Below are positions 29,372 through 41,100 of a DNA stretch of 64,000 bases, piece by piece. The stretch is from Sisyra terminalis (Eukaryota > Arthropoda > Insecta > Neuroptera > Sisyridae), in assembly GCA_958496175.1 (NCBI GenBank), contig OY292277.1, positions 4,650,001 to 4,714,000 on the forward strand. The letters run 5' to 3'. The notes beneath the pieces were generated by a model. It did not search any database. It was not told the origin of the DNA and saw only the letters and a program-made list of their open reading frames with translations. Made by a program: the position numbers and the translations under genes. The first letter of the stretch is position 1, and each line of letters begins with the position of its first letter.

Positions 29372-32300
29372 GTGTGCATGCTGTGCAAATTTTTCCACAT
29401 AAAAATCACGATTAAGGGAGATATCGACGATCAAAGTGACAGAAGAAGTCATTTTTTGTCTAGAAAAAACCATGGGTTAACCATCGTTGATTTTTCACGA
29501 AATCGACAATTTTCAAAAAAATTTTTTTATGAAGCCATTCGAAAGTTAACGTCTTTCTGTGCATGCTGTGCAAATTTTTCCACATAAAAATCACGATTAA
29601 GGGAGATATCGACGATCAAAGTGACAGAAGAAGCCATTTTTTGTCAAGAAAAAACCGTGGGTTAACCATCGTTGATTTTTCACGAAATCGACAATTTTCA
29701 AAAAAATTTTCTAATGATGCCATTCGAAAGTAAACGTCTTTCTGTGCATGCTGTGCAAATTCTTACACATAAAAATCACGATTAAGGGAGATATCGACGA
29801 TCAAAGAGACAGAAGAAGTCATTTTTTGTCAAGAAAAAACCGTGGGTTAACCATCGTTGATTTTTCACGAAATCGACAATTTTCAAAAAAATTTTCTAAT
29901 GATGCCATTCGAAAGTTAACGTCTTTCTGTGCATGCTGTGCAAATTTTTCCACATAAAAATCAAGATTAAGGGAGATATCGACGATCAAAGTGACAGAAG
30001 AAGTCATTTTTTGTCAAGAAAAAACCATGGGTTAACCATCGTTGATTTTTCACGAAATCGACAATTTTCAAAAAAATTTTCTAATGATGCCATTCGAAAG
30101 TTAACGTCTTTGTGTGCATGCTGTGCAAATTTTTCCACATAAAAATCACGATTAAGGGAGATATCGACGATCAAAGTGACAGAAGAAGTCATTTTTTGTC
30201 AAGAAAAAACCATGGGTTAACCATCGTTGATTTTTCACGAAATCGACAATTTTCAAAAAAATTTTCTAATGATGCCATTCGAAAGTTAACGTCTTTGTGT
30301 GCATGCTGTGCAAATTTTTCCACATAAAAATCACGATTAAGGGAGATATCGACGATCAAAGTGACAGAAGAAGTCATTTTTTGTCTAGAAAAAACCATGG
30401 GTTAACCATCGTTGATTTTTCACGAAATCGACAATTTTCAAAAAAATTTTTTTATGAAGCCATTCGAAAGTTAACGTCTTTCTGTGCATGCTGTGCAAAT
30501 TTTTCCACATAAAAATCACGATTAAGGGAGATATCGACGATCAAAGTGACAGAAGAAGCCATTTTTTGTCAAGAAAAAACCGTGGGTTAACCATCGTTGA
30601 TTTTTCACGAAATCGACAATTTTCAAAAAAATTTTCTAATGATGCCATTCGAAAGTAAACGTCTTTCTGTGCATGCTGTGCAAATTCTTACACATAAAAA
30701 TCACGATTAAGGGAGATATCGACGATCAAAGAGACAGAAGAAGTCATTTTTTGTCAAGAAAAAACCATGGGTTAACCATCGTTGATTTTTCACGAAATCG
30801 ACAATTTTCAAAAAAATTTTCTAATGATGCCATTCGAAAGTTAACGTCTTTGTGTGCATGCTGTGCAAATTTTTCCACATAAAAATCACGATTAAGGGAG
30901 ATATCGACGATCAAAGTGACAGAAGAAGTCATTTTTTGTCAAGAAAAAACCATGGGTTAACCATCGTTGATTTTTCACGAAATCGACAATTTTCAAAAAA
31001 ATTTTCTAATGATGCCATTCGAAAGTTAACGTCTTTGTGTGCATGCTGTGCAAATTTTTCCACATAAAAATCACGATTAAGGGAGATATCGACGATCAAA
31101 GTGACAGAAGAAGTCATTTTTTGTCTAGAAAACACCATGGGTTAACCATCGTTGATTTTTCACGAAATCGACAATTTTCAAAAAAATTTTTTTATGAAGC
31201 CATTCGAAAGTTAACGTCTTTCTGTGCATGCTGTGCAAATTTTTCCACATAAAAATCACGATTAAGGGAGATATCGACGATCAAAGTGACAGAAGAAGCC
31301 ATTTTTTGTCAAGAAAAAACCGTGGGTTAACCATCGTTGATTTTTCACGAAATCGACAATTTTCAAAAAAATTTTCTAATGATGCCATTCGAAAGTAAAC
31401 GTCTTTCTGTGCATGCTGTGCAAATTCTTACACATAAAAATCACGATTAAGGGAGATATCGACGATCAAAGAGACAGAAGAAGTCATTTTTTGTCAAGAA
31501 AAAACCGTGGGTTAACCATCGTTGATTTTTCACGAAATCGACAATTTTCAAAAAAATTTTCTAATGATGCCATTCGAAAGTTAACGTCTTTCTGTGCATG
31601 CTGTGCAAATTTTTCCACATAAAAATCACGATTAAGGGAGATATCGACGATCAAAGTGACAGAAGAAGTCATTTTTTGTCAAGAAAAAACCATGGGTTAA
31701 CCATCGTTGATTTTTCACGAAATCGACAATTTTCAAAAAAATTTTCTAATGATGCCATTCGAAAGTTAACGTCTTTGTGTGCATGCTGTGCAAATTTTTC
31801 CACATAAAAATCACGATTAAGGGAGATATCGACGATCAAAGTGACAGAAGAAGTCATTTTTTGTCAAGAAAAAACCATGGGTTAACCATCGTTGATTTTT
31901 CACGAAATCGACAATTTTCAAAAAAATTTTCTAATGATGCCATTCGAAAGTTAACGTCTTTGTGTGCATGCTGTGCAAATTTTTCCACATAAAAATCACG
32001 ATTAAGGGAGATATCGACGATCAAAGTGACAGAAGAAGTCATTTTTTGTCTAGAAAAAACCATGGGTTAACCATCGTTGATTTTTCACGAAATCGACAAT
32101 TTTCAAAAAAATTTTTTTATGAAGCCATTCGAAAGTTAACGTCTTTCTGTGCATGCTGTGCAAATTTTTCCACATAAAAATCACGATTAAGGGAGATATC
32201 GACGATCAAAGTGACAGAAGAAGCCATTTTTTGTCAAGAAAAAACCGTGGGTTAACCATCGTTGATTTTTCACGAAATCGACAATTTTCAAAAAAATTTT

Positions 32301-33519
32301 CTAATGATGCCATTCGAAAGTAAACGTCTTTCTGTGCATGCTGTGCAAATTCTTACACATAAAAATCACGATTAAGGGAGATATCGACGATCAAAGAGAC
32401 AGAAGAAGTCATTTTTTGTCAAGAAAAAACCGTGGGTTAACCATCGTTGATTTTTCACGAAATCGACAATTTTCAAAAAAATTTTCTAATGATGCCATTC
32501 GAAAGTTAACGTCTTTCTGTGCATGCTGTGCAAATTTTTCCACATAAAAATCACGATTAAGGGAGATATCGACGATCAAAGTGACAGAAGAAGTCATTTT
32601 TTGTCAAGAAAAAACCATGGGTTAACCATCGTTGATTTTTCACGAAATCGACAATTTTCAAAAAAAATTTCTAATGATGCCATTCGAAAGTTAACGTCTT
32701 TGTGTGCATGCTGTGCAAATTTTTCCACATAAAAATCACGATTAAGGGAGATATCGACGATCAAAGTGACAGAAGAAGTCATTTTTTGTCAAGAAAAAAC
32801 CATGGGTTAACCATCGTTGATTTTTCACGAAATCGACAATTTTCAAAAAAATTTTCTAATGATGCCATTCGAAAGTTAACGTCTTTGTGTGCATGCTGTG
32901 CAAATTTTTCCACATAAAAATCACGATTAAGGGAGATATCGACGATCAAAGTGACAGAAGAAGTCATTTTTTGTCTAGAAAAAACCATGGGTTAACCATC
33001 GTTGATTTTTCACGAAATCGACAATTTTCAAAAAAATTTTTTTATGAAGCCATTCGAAAGTTAACGTCTTTCTGTGCATGCTGTGCAAATTTTTCCACAT
33101 AAAAATCACGATTAAGGGAGATATCGACGATCAAAGTGACAGAAGAAGCCATTTTTTGTCAAGAAAAAACCGTGGGTTAACCATCGTTGATTTTTCACGA
33201 AATCGACAATTTTCAAAAAAATTTTCTAATGATGCCATTCGAAAGTAAACGTCTTTCTGTGCATGCTGTGCAAATTCTTACACATAAAAATCACGATTAA
33301 GGGAGATATCGACGATCAAAGAGACAGAAGAAGTCATTTTTTGTCAAGAAAAAACCGTGGGTTAACCATCGTTGATTTTTCACGAAATCGACAATTTTCA
33401 AAAAAATTTTCTAATGATGCCATTCGAAAGTTAACGTCTTTCTGTGCATGCTGTGCAAATTTTTCCACATAAAAATCAAGATTAAGGGAGATATCGACGA
33501 TCAAAGTGACAGAAGAAGT
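29372..33519 (+). repeat. 925-bp (5-monomer) higher-order repeat
   Basis: Five monomer subtypes cycle in fixed order. One subtype has TCTAGA at 29,459, 30,384, 31,124, 32,049 and 32,974, giving spacings of 925, 740, 925 and 925. The next has AAGCCATT and CCGTGGG followed by GTAAACG and TTCTTACACAT; the next has AAAGAGACAG; the last two are close to the array consensus but carry TTTTCTAATG. The 740-bp interval lacks one monomer and joins an AAAGAGACAG start to a CCATGGG body, as expected from unequal exchange. These subtypes are absent from the first 29 kb. Confidence 0.92.
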
Positions 33520-33579
33520 CATTTTTTGTCAAGAAAAAACCATGGGTTAACCATCGTTGATTTTTCACGAAATCGACAA

Positions 33580-33870
33580 TTTTCAAAAAAAATTTTTACT
33601 GATGCCATTCGATAGTTAACGTCTTTCTGTGCATGCTGTGCAAATTTTTCCACATAAAAATCACGATTAAGGGAGAAATCGACGATCAAAGTGACAGAAG
33701 AAGCCATTTTTTGTCACGAAAAAACCGGGGGTTAACCATCGTTGATTTTTCACGAAATGGTCAAATTTCAAAAAAAAATTTTAATGATGCTTATCGAAAG
33801 TAAACGATCCTCTGTAGATTTTATGGAAATTTTTCTCAAAACAAACCACGTTTAAGGGATTAAATTGACC
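33580..33870 (+). repeat. Decayed edge of the satellite array
   Basis: The last units lose identity progressively. The unit near 33,600 has TTTTTACTGATG and CGATAG. The next has AGAAATCG, TCACGAAAAAACCGGGGG and ACGAAATGGTC. The final one is only recognisable in fragments (TTATCGAAAGTAAACG, then CACGTTTAAGGGATTAAA) before unique sequence begins. This is a true array boundary, not a sequence gap. Confidence 0.85.
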
Positions 33871-34639
33871 TTAAAATTGGTTTTGATTTTAATGATGGTA
33901 ATTGAATGAACTAAATCAATTAAATATTTTCCTCATATTATTTGATTATTCTTCATACACCTTTGAAATGACTTCGCTATGAAAATGGACTTATTTTCTC
34001 GATATATATTGCACAGGTAGTAGTTTAGATTTAAGTTTGTTAGGTAAAATTAGTTGCTAACAGTTCTTAATGAATAGCACAGAAGGCGCCAAAAACTTTT
34101 AAAGTTTATTAATTATCCTCGCCATGGTTTTACTTTTAAGTAGCAGATTTTAATTTAGAAAGCCAGTAATTTGATAGTTGTATACTTGTCTTTATCGCTG
34201 AAATTTTATTTTGGACAGTTATAGGAGTAGTTTGATTGGTATTTTCCAGGTGTCAAGGATTAAAACATAAAGGAATATAAAGGAAATCATAAGATTGTAT
34301 TAAATACAAAATATTTTCCAAATTTAAAAGAAACCAACATTATTCGGTATAATTAAAAAAATATTTTTACAAAAATCTCATCGAGTTTTCAGTGTAAAAT
34401 AAAAACAATTTTAAAAATTTTGAAAAATGTAAATTTCAATGATAAAAAATAAATATTTTTATTTATTATGTTAAAAAAAATATTGCAATGGACTGTATCT
34501 TTAGTTTAATTTTTTATTTATTGCAACAAAAATTAAAAAACAATTTCTCAAACTTAAACTACAACTCAATCATTTTCTTCTTCAAATATGAGTGATATTT
34601 AAAATTTCCATCACAGAAATTTAATGCATTTGATATAAT
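33871..34639. other. AT-rich spacer between satellite and gene 3' end
   Basis: Unique-looking AT-rich sequence with no convincing reading frame, RNA gene or repeat. It separates the satellite edge from the 3' end of the takeout/JHBP gene. Confidence 0.5.
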
Positions 34640-34645
34640 TTTATT
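34640..34645 (-). terminator. Candidate poly(A) signal AATAAA of the takeout/JHBP gene
   Basis: The minus strand reads AATAAA here, about 128 nt downstream of the stop codon. It is the first canonical hexamer after the stop; a variant ATTAAA overlaps 34,619-34,624. AT-rich DNA makes chance hits common, so transcript data are needed to confirm use. Confidence 0.45.
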
Positions 34646-34772
34646 CATGTCATCTCATACTAATTATCTACGTTAAAAACTAAGCAGTCGAAAATACACT
34701 TAAAGAAAATAAAAATATTTAACACAAGTAATACAAATAAAAGGAAAATCGTATTTAAACTGAATTACTAAA

Positions 34773-34924
34773 TTAAGGTAAAAATATTTCATTTAGTGGA
34801 ACTCGTTCTAGTAAATTTTCAAATATCGAAGTAATCACAATACTCACAGCCTCCGTCACGGCTGGTCCAATATCCTTCGTCACCACTTCCCAATTCTCGT
34901 CCAAAATTCGATTCATCGAATCAC
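34773..34924 (-). CDS. Takeout/JHBP exon 6 (C-terminal)
   Basis: Encodes the conserved C-terminal helix (MNRILDENWEVVTKDIGP, then AVTEAVSIVITSIFENLLER) and the family-type ending VPLNEIFLP, with TAA at 34,775-34,773. Confidence 0.93.
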
Positions 34925-37900
34925 CTGCCGATCAAAAAAAAAAAAGATAAAATATAATTCACAAACTTAATCAATTTCATCCACGTACTTAATTGTTTAT
35001 TTCCAAACAAGTTATCCAATTGGAAATAGGCTCGTTTCGTGTCATAATCAAGAAAATGAGATGCCACTTTTCCATGTTCACGTCCATTTTTATCCACTAA
35101 ATCCATATTGAAATGATAAATATAAGTTCCATCAACTGGAAACCGTAAAAATAAAAAAATTAACTCAAATTTTCTCAAGCGACATTTGAATGTGATTTTT
35201 ACCAAAAGTGAAATTGCACGGTCCATTTCCAGAAATTGGCAAAACCAAAATACGACCGGTAATGTCATATTCGCCTTGTAAATTCACTCTGGGTATGAAC
35301 ACCTTGGCCGCAATTTTCCTTTTCTTCATGTCAATGCTGAGAGAAATTAAACAATAGCACAAATGATTTACGATTTTATAAAGACAACTTTAAGTATATA
35401 CTTAAGGTAACTTAAGTTTGTATAGTGATAAGATAGAAGACCAAAACCAATAGGAATATATTATGGATTTCCTGCCAAATTTATAATAAGCAGAAATTAA
35501 TAATTGGCGTAAGACACTATGAGGAGAAGAGAGATTTTGTAATTGCAATATTATATTGGTAATTCAAAGAAGTACATATTAAACATGTTAAAAACCACTG
35601 CTTTAACCGAATAAAATAACATCTCAGTTCTTAGGAAAAAAATACGGAAATTGTAGGCAACCCTCTTTAAAAATTGTTTTACACCAATTTAATTTCCATC
35701 AAGAAGGAGTAAAAAAAATTACCCCCAACAAAAGGAAACTTTAAAGCATTGTTTCCTAACCTGTGGTCCGCGGACCCCTGGGAGTCCGCGAGCCAATGTT
35801 TGAGGGTCCGCGGTCCCATTTGAAAAAGTTTGCTTTTTATTTTTTAATTTAATGAAGGAATACTAAAATATAATATTGTCCGAAAATTGCACCTTTTTTT
35901 CACTCAGGGGTCCTTGGCATTATGTTTGATTTCCTTGGGGGTCCGCGACTGAAAATGATTAGGAACCGCTGCTTTAAAGTAAACTAATCTACACTTAAAA
36001 TTCATACAACAAATGATCTATTATGAAAAAAGGAATAGCAATTTGTAAACGAAGATAAATATATTAACTGCACTTATATATGAACCGTTTATTTTGAAAG
36101 TGAGTTAAGTCCATTTCAAGAACAATCCCTATAGTGTCATCATTTTGAACCATAGGACCATACGATACTAAGGAGGAGGGAATAATTGGCCGTTTTGTTA
36201 ACAACAAAAATCAAATCAATAATTTCTGAAAACTTAGCAATTAAATAATTAACATACTTTATTCTAAATAAGATTTTTTCGCTGACTTTGAACAGTTATA
36301 CTGTGTATACAATATATAGAATTAATTGCGGTCCAATTTATGTAGTATAATATAACAATATATAAAAATCATACCATAAACATAAATTTGAACCAGAAGT
36401 TCAAACAAAAATATTCGTGACGAATTGCCCAGATACGTATTTCGATTGCCAAGCAATCTTCCTCAGTGACCATCAAGTAGTTTGGATCACTCCGTAACTG
36501 CTTTGTGAATCATCACAAAGCAGTGATTGCTTGGCAACCGAAATACGTATCTGGGCAATACGTCTCGAACATTTTTGTTTGAACTTCTGTTCAAATTTAT
36601 GTTTATGGTATATGATTTTTATATATTGTTATATTACACTACATAAATTGGACCGCAATATATTCTATATATTGTATACACAGTACTTTATTCTAGTTAC
36701 AAGAAGAATCACCATATAGACCGTCCTTGAAATGGACTTACGCCACTTTCAAAATAAACGAGTCATATAATTATTTGTTTAATATTGTTATCAGACAGGT
36801 GGACGTAATACATTTCTTCTTTGATTTTACCGAAAAAAATTTTTTGCTCTGTTGTGTACGTGAATGCATTGGACAATGACATCAAAATTTCAATCTTCAC
36901 TTTTTTCAAGAACTTTTTCATTTTTAAGTCGAAAGATTGTAACACTAAAATTTCTCAAGTACTATCCAAACCAGGGGTTCTAAACTTTTTTTGCGCTACG
37001 TTTATCAATCTTTATTCCCTTCTAATAAAGATGTACACATTATAAAATACAAACCACTGAAAGTTCCTCTACAGTTAACATAAAACTTCCCCTTCCCATT
37101 GACCAATAAATTACTATGTAAATTCCACATTGGAAAAAAAACATGAATTTTTAAATTTTTCTGATATTTCTACACCTCTTTGCTGAAATTCTGAATCTTT
37201 TTGTAGTTTAATTCTTTAATAGATTATAAAATTCAGATCTCAGCTTTTATTAATTGAGAAGACAATTCAGGTTGTTTAAGATGGGTTTTTTTAACGTTTC
37301 GTTACGTATCGTAACTTCTACAGGCTTCTTGAATCCCAAAAAATATAATATTTTCAATTTAATCTCAATAAATAAATTGATAAATTTATAAATAAATAAA
37401 TAAATTTATTTATTGAATTTATATTGAAAATATTATATTTTTTTGTGATTCAAGAAGCCTGATGAAGTTACGATACGTAACGAAACGTTAAAAAAACGAT
37501 CTTAAACAACCTGAATAGTCTTCTTATTTAATTCTTTAATTTACGGAATATTAAATGCATTAATAAGCGCACCTTGGCACCCCAATTACACCATGAAAAT
37601 GCAATCCGGAAAAATTACAAATATTGGCAGACAAAGTACAACAATGCTTCGTGAAAACACAAATTAAAAATTTTCAATTCGAAAGCCATAATTTGAAAAA
37701 AGAGTTTGATAAATAATAAATTTTATATCTAAAAGAAGATTTACGGTTTAGATCTTTTATCTTAGTCGCAACAATGTTTTCCAACAATAATTTGCAAGGA
37801 AAATTAATTAAAAGAAAAAATACCTGACAGAATGAATATCGGTGTTTTCCAGTCCATAGATTTTACTATTTTTCAACCTGATACTCAAATCCTTGTTCGA

Positions 37901-38164
37901 ATCAATGACCATTTCAGGGATATACAACGGCGACAAGGGTTGTACATGGAATTTTGGGTCCCCTACAATTGTAAACGCAACAATGACCATCTTAAAAAAT
38001 CAAAAGAAAAAAATATAAACAAACCTTTAATAATCGAAGGAAAAGCCTTTCGTCCATTTTTCAATGCACAATCGTTCAATTTTGGATCACTCAGCGAACA
38101 CGGCGTAATATAAGTGGCTGAAAGAAAAAGAAAAACGAACAAATTATCATTTTTTCTTCACCAA

Positions 38165-38195
<31 letters not shown>

Positions 38196-41100
38196 TATTA
38201 TTTCTATATTTCGAGAGCTCAATCGAGCTCAAGGATTTTGATTGGAATTGAAAAAGTCATATTACTATATTAGTCTAATGGTTCGAATATTTTTGAATTT
38301 CATTAATGATTTTATGGGGCCGTTTAGTCACAAAGTCATAGTAATTAACGGTGTTTTTTTCTTCATTCAATAATAATTAACAAAATAATTTAGAGAGAAA
38401 AAAAAATTTGTTTCGAAATTGAAAATGCCAAGTACCTCTTATTTGATTATTGAAAATTAATTCGATTATGGCATTTTTTTTTTTAAATCAATGCAAGTAA
38501 TTTGCATAAGTAAAAGAAAAAAAACTTTGCCTAATGAGTCAATAAAACGATTCCAACTATGATGAAATTTCTTGCAATGAACTTGACATTGTAACTGAAT
38601 ATAAAAATTGTGCAACAATTACTTTTTTTTTTGGTCCAAAAGCTGCCTTAAATTAAGCTTTTAAAGGTTTAGTAAAAAATTCTCACAATAAACTTATTGG
38701 ACAACAATGAGATGATAAAAAGGTTACAAAAATGGAATGCAATAAATTTGCCTGATAGATTTTGTAACTAAACAAATATTCCTATTCACTATCTGTCGCC
38801 AAATTATTTCTTATTATATACCTATTTTTATATATTACTTATATATTAATGTTTCACATTATTATAAGCAATGATATTGTTACTATAGACTGTTGTTATT
38901 ATTATTATTGCTACTGTTGATTGTTGTTAATGCTATAAGAATTACTTTTACTGTTATTGTTGCTATTGATTGTTAAAAATCTTTGTACTTATACAGCACT
39001 AATCTACTGGGACTAGTGCTTACATGTGATTGTCTATGGATTGAATGCACTTATTGCAACCCTATGCAGATTGTGTAATTTATTTGAAAAAAAATAAGCT
39101 CAATTAAAGACTATATTTAATGCCAATTAGTTTAAATATTCACTTAATATTTCTCCAATTAATCTTTAAATTTTCCAACTTCCTAATCATGATTTGGGTT
39201 CAAAATATTTATATCATATGATTGTTGATAATTCAGGAAATAAACAATACGATTACCAAGTTGAAATTTTTTTTTTTCCAAATCACAATCGATAGTAATT
39301 TGAATAGACAAATTTTCATCAATAAAATTACCGCCTTTGCGGTTGAGAAAATTTGATAGTTATTATTAAAAAGTTATTGCATTCATTATTTCATTGTTAT
39401 GAATTTTTTAACTCGATTTTTTTGCTCGTCACCATAGAAAAAAAAATAACTCAGATTTTTATCCCACCAGTGCTATAGTAAAAATAAATATCCAATTGTT
39501 GAATAAATTATTTCCTGATGTTTTTTTAAACTTAAGGAAGAAAATTAAATCCTATACCAAAAAAATTTTATACTAAATGCTATACCAAAGAATGACCGCT
39601 ATAAAAATTTTCTAACTAATAAAATTATCGATTAGCAGGTGATATGCTAATTCAAATTTTCGGGAATAAATTGGCCGATACTTTGATGTTCCAGAAGAAG
39701 GAATAGAGGAATTGATACCTTTTATTGAAGAATTTGGGGGGTCAAAAAGTAAGGGGTTAAAAATAGGAATAAAATCAGGCAAAACATTGAAATTTTTCAA
39801 GAAACTTGAATTTTTTTCCACTTGCCACTAAAATTTTCAACGAAAAAATGGGAATTCAAAAAATTAATGAACAATTAAAATTAATATCCAATTGTTGAAT
39901 AAATTATTTCTAAGTGTTTTTTTTTTCAATTTAATGTTTAAAATTGGCCTTGGAATTTGAGAAAGAAAATCAAATGCTATAACAACAAAATTATGCACCA
40001 AAGATTGATCGATAAACAAATTTTCTAAATACCAAAGTTATCGATTAGCAGGTGATATGCTAATTCAATTTTTCGGGAGTAAATTGGGCAATACTTTGAT
40101 GTTCCAGAAGAAGGAATAGAGGAATTGATACCCTTTTATTAAAGAATTTGGGGGTAAAAAAGTAAGGGGTTAAAAACAGAAATAAAATCAGGCAAGAAAT
40201 TGAAATTTTTTCCACTTGTCACTAAGTTTACAACGAAAAAATGGGAATTCAAAAAATTATAGAAAAAAGCTTAACTTTCAGTGTTTTGGGTAAAACATTG
40301 AAATAGTACAAGAACAAAGGATGAAGAAGATCTGGAATTTTTAAATTGACCAAAAGAAGAAAAAATTAAAAATTTGGAGATGCGAGAAAAGGGAAAACAA
40401 TCATTTGAAAAAATGAACTTTTTAATGTATACAATATGTAGAATATATTGCGGTCCAATTTATATAGTATAATTTAATATAACAATATATTAAAAATCAT
40501 ACCATAAACATAAATTTGAACAGAAGTTCAAAGACAAATTTTTGTGACATATTGCCCAAGTACGTATTTCGATTGCCAAGCAATCTTCCTCAGTGGTCAT
40601 CAAGTAGTTTGGATCACTCCGTAATTACTTTGTGATGATTTTATATATTATTATATTAAATTAGACTACATAAATTGGACCGCAATATATTCTATATATT
40701 GTATACACAATATAACTGTTCAAAGTCAGTGAAAAAAATCTTACTTTGAACTTTTAAGGTTCTAAAATTCAATGATGTAAACATTTTTTGAGCTAACTTT
40801 TCTAACAATAGGAAATTTTATGCACTTAACCTTATGTATTTTCTTTTATACATAAAAACGTAGAAAATTTATCGACAATTTTCTTATTGAAAATTTGCAA
40901 AATAAAAACCCAAAGAAAAAGTATAAAAAACATCATCGTTAAACTTGAACTTGAAGAAATCAATTACGTAAAAAAAAAAATCACTCACGCAAAATATTTG
41001 CACGCAATTTCAATCGGTAGATCATTTTTTCTTCAAAAATTTCCCAAAATGAAATTTTTAAATTGTATAATATATTAATATTATTTCTTAAATTTATCAA

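Larger units (their letters stand above)
1..33870 (+). repeat. 185-bp satellite DNA array, about 183 head-to-tail monomers
   Basis: The same 185-bp unit repeats from base 1 to about 33,870, all in one orientation, and runs off the left edge. Landmarks in order are a TGCATGC palindrome, TTTTTCCACATAAAAATCAC, GATATCGACGATC, CCATGG overlapping GGTTAACC, an A-tract joined to a T-tract, TTCGAA and GTTAAC. Length variants are 182 bp (loss of TAA in GGTTAACC), 184 bp and irregular lengths. Variable sites that define subtypes include CGTC/CGCC before TTTG, AAGTCATT/AAGTAATT, ACGAAATC/ACGAAGTC/ACGATATC/ACAATATC, CGAAAG/CGATAG and TTTCCACAT/TTACACAT. Each monomer contains a 71-codon frame and an opposite-strand 62-codon frame, but 185 is not a multiple of three and variants change the frames freely, so I treat it as non-coding. 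Centromeric, pericentromeric or other heterochromatic location is inference. Confidence 0.98.
36078..36768. mobile_element. TIR element (ATATGA termini) split by a nested insertion, intron 3
   Basis: Ends read ATATGA then CGTTTATTTTGAAA, inward from both sides, followed by AAGTCCATTTCAAG-like sequence. An uninterrupted relative lies at 43,169-43,438 and shows the same interior (TTAATTATTTAATTGCTAAG on its plus strand). Here the interior is split by a second element at 36,267-36,683. The family is not recognised. Confidence 0.75.

Noticed and set aside
1..33600. CENP-B-box-like sequence in the monomer (ATTCGAAAGTTAACGTC)
   Set aside because: It has TTCG but lacks the required A and CGGG at their positions, so it does not match the box.
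1..33600. Hammerhead-like TTAATGATGCC...GAAAGTTAACGTC in each monomer
   Set aside because: The essential C and G of CTGA are T and A, and no stem II can form before GAAA.
173..33707. Hundreds of 60-105-codon frames on both strands of the satellite
   Set aside because: They are the same monomer read repeatedly; 185 is not divisible by three, indels and stops vary freely between monomers, and no family resemblance exists.
1..33870. CRISPR-like repeat array
   Set aside because: Units are contiguous with no unique spacers and the DNA is clearly eukaryotic.
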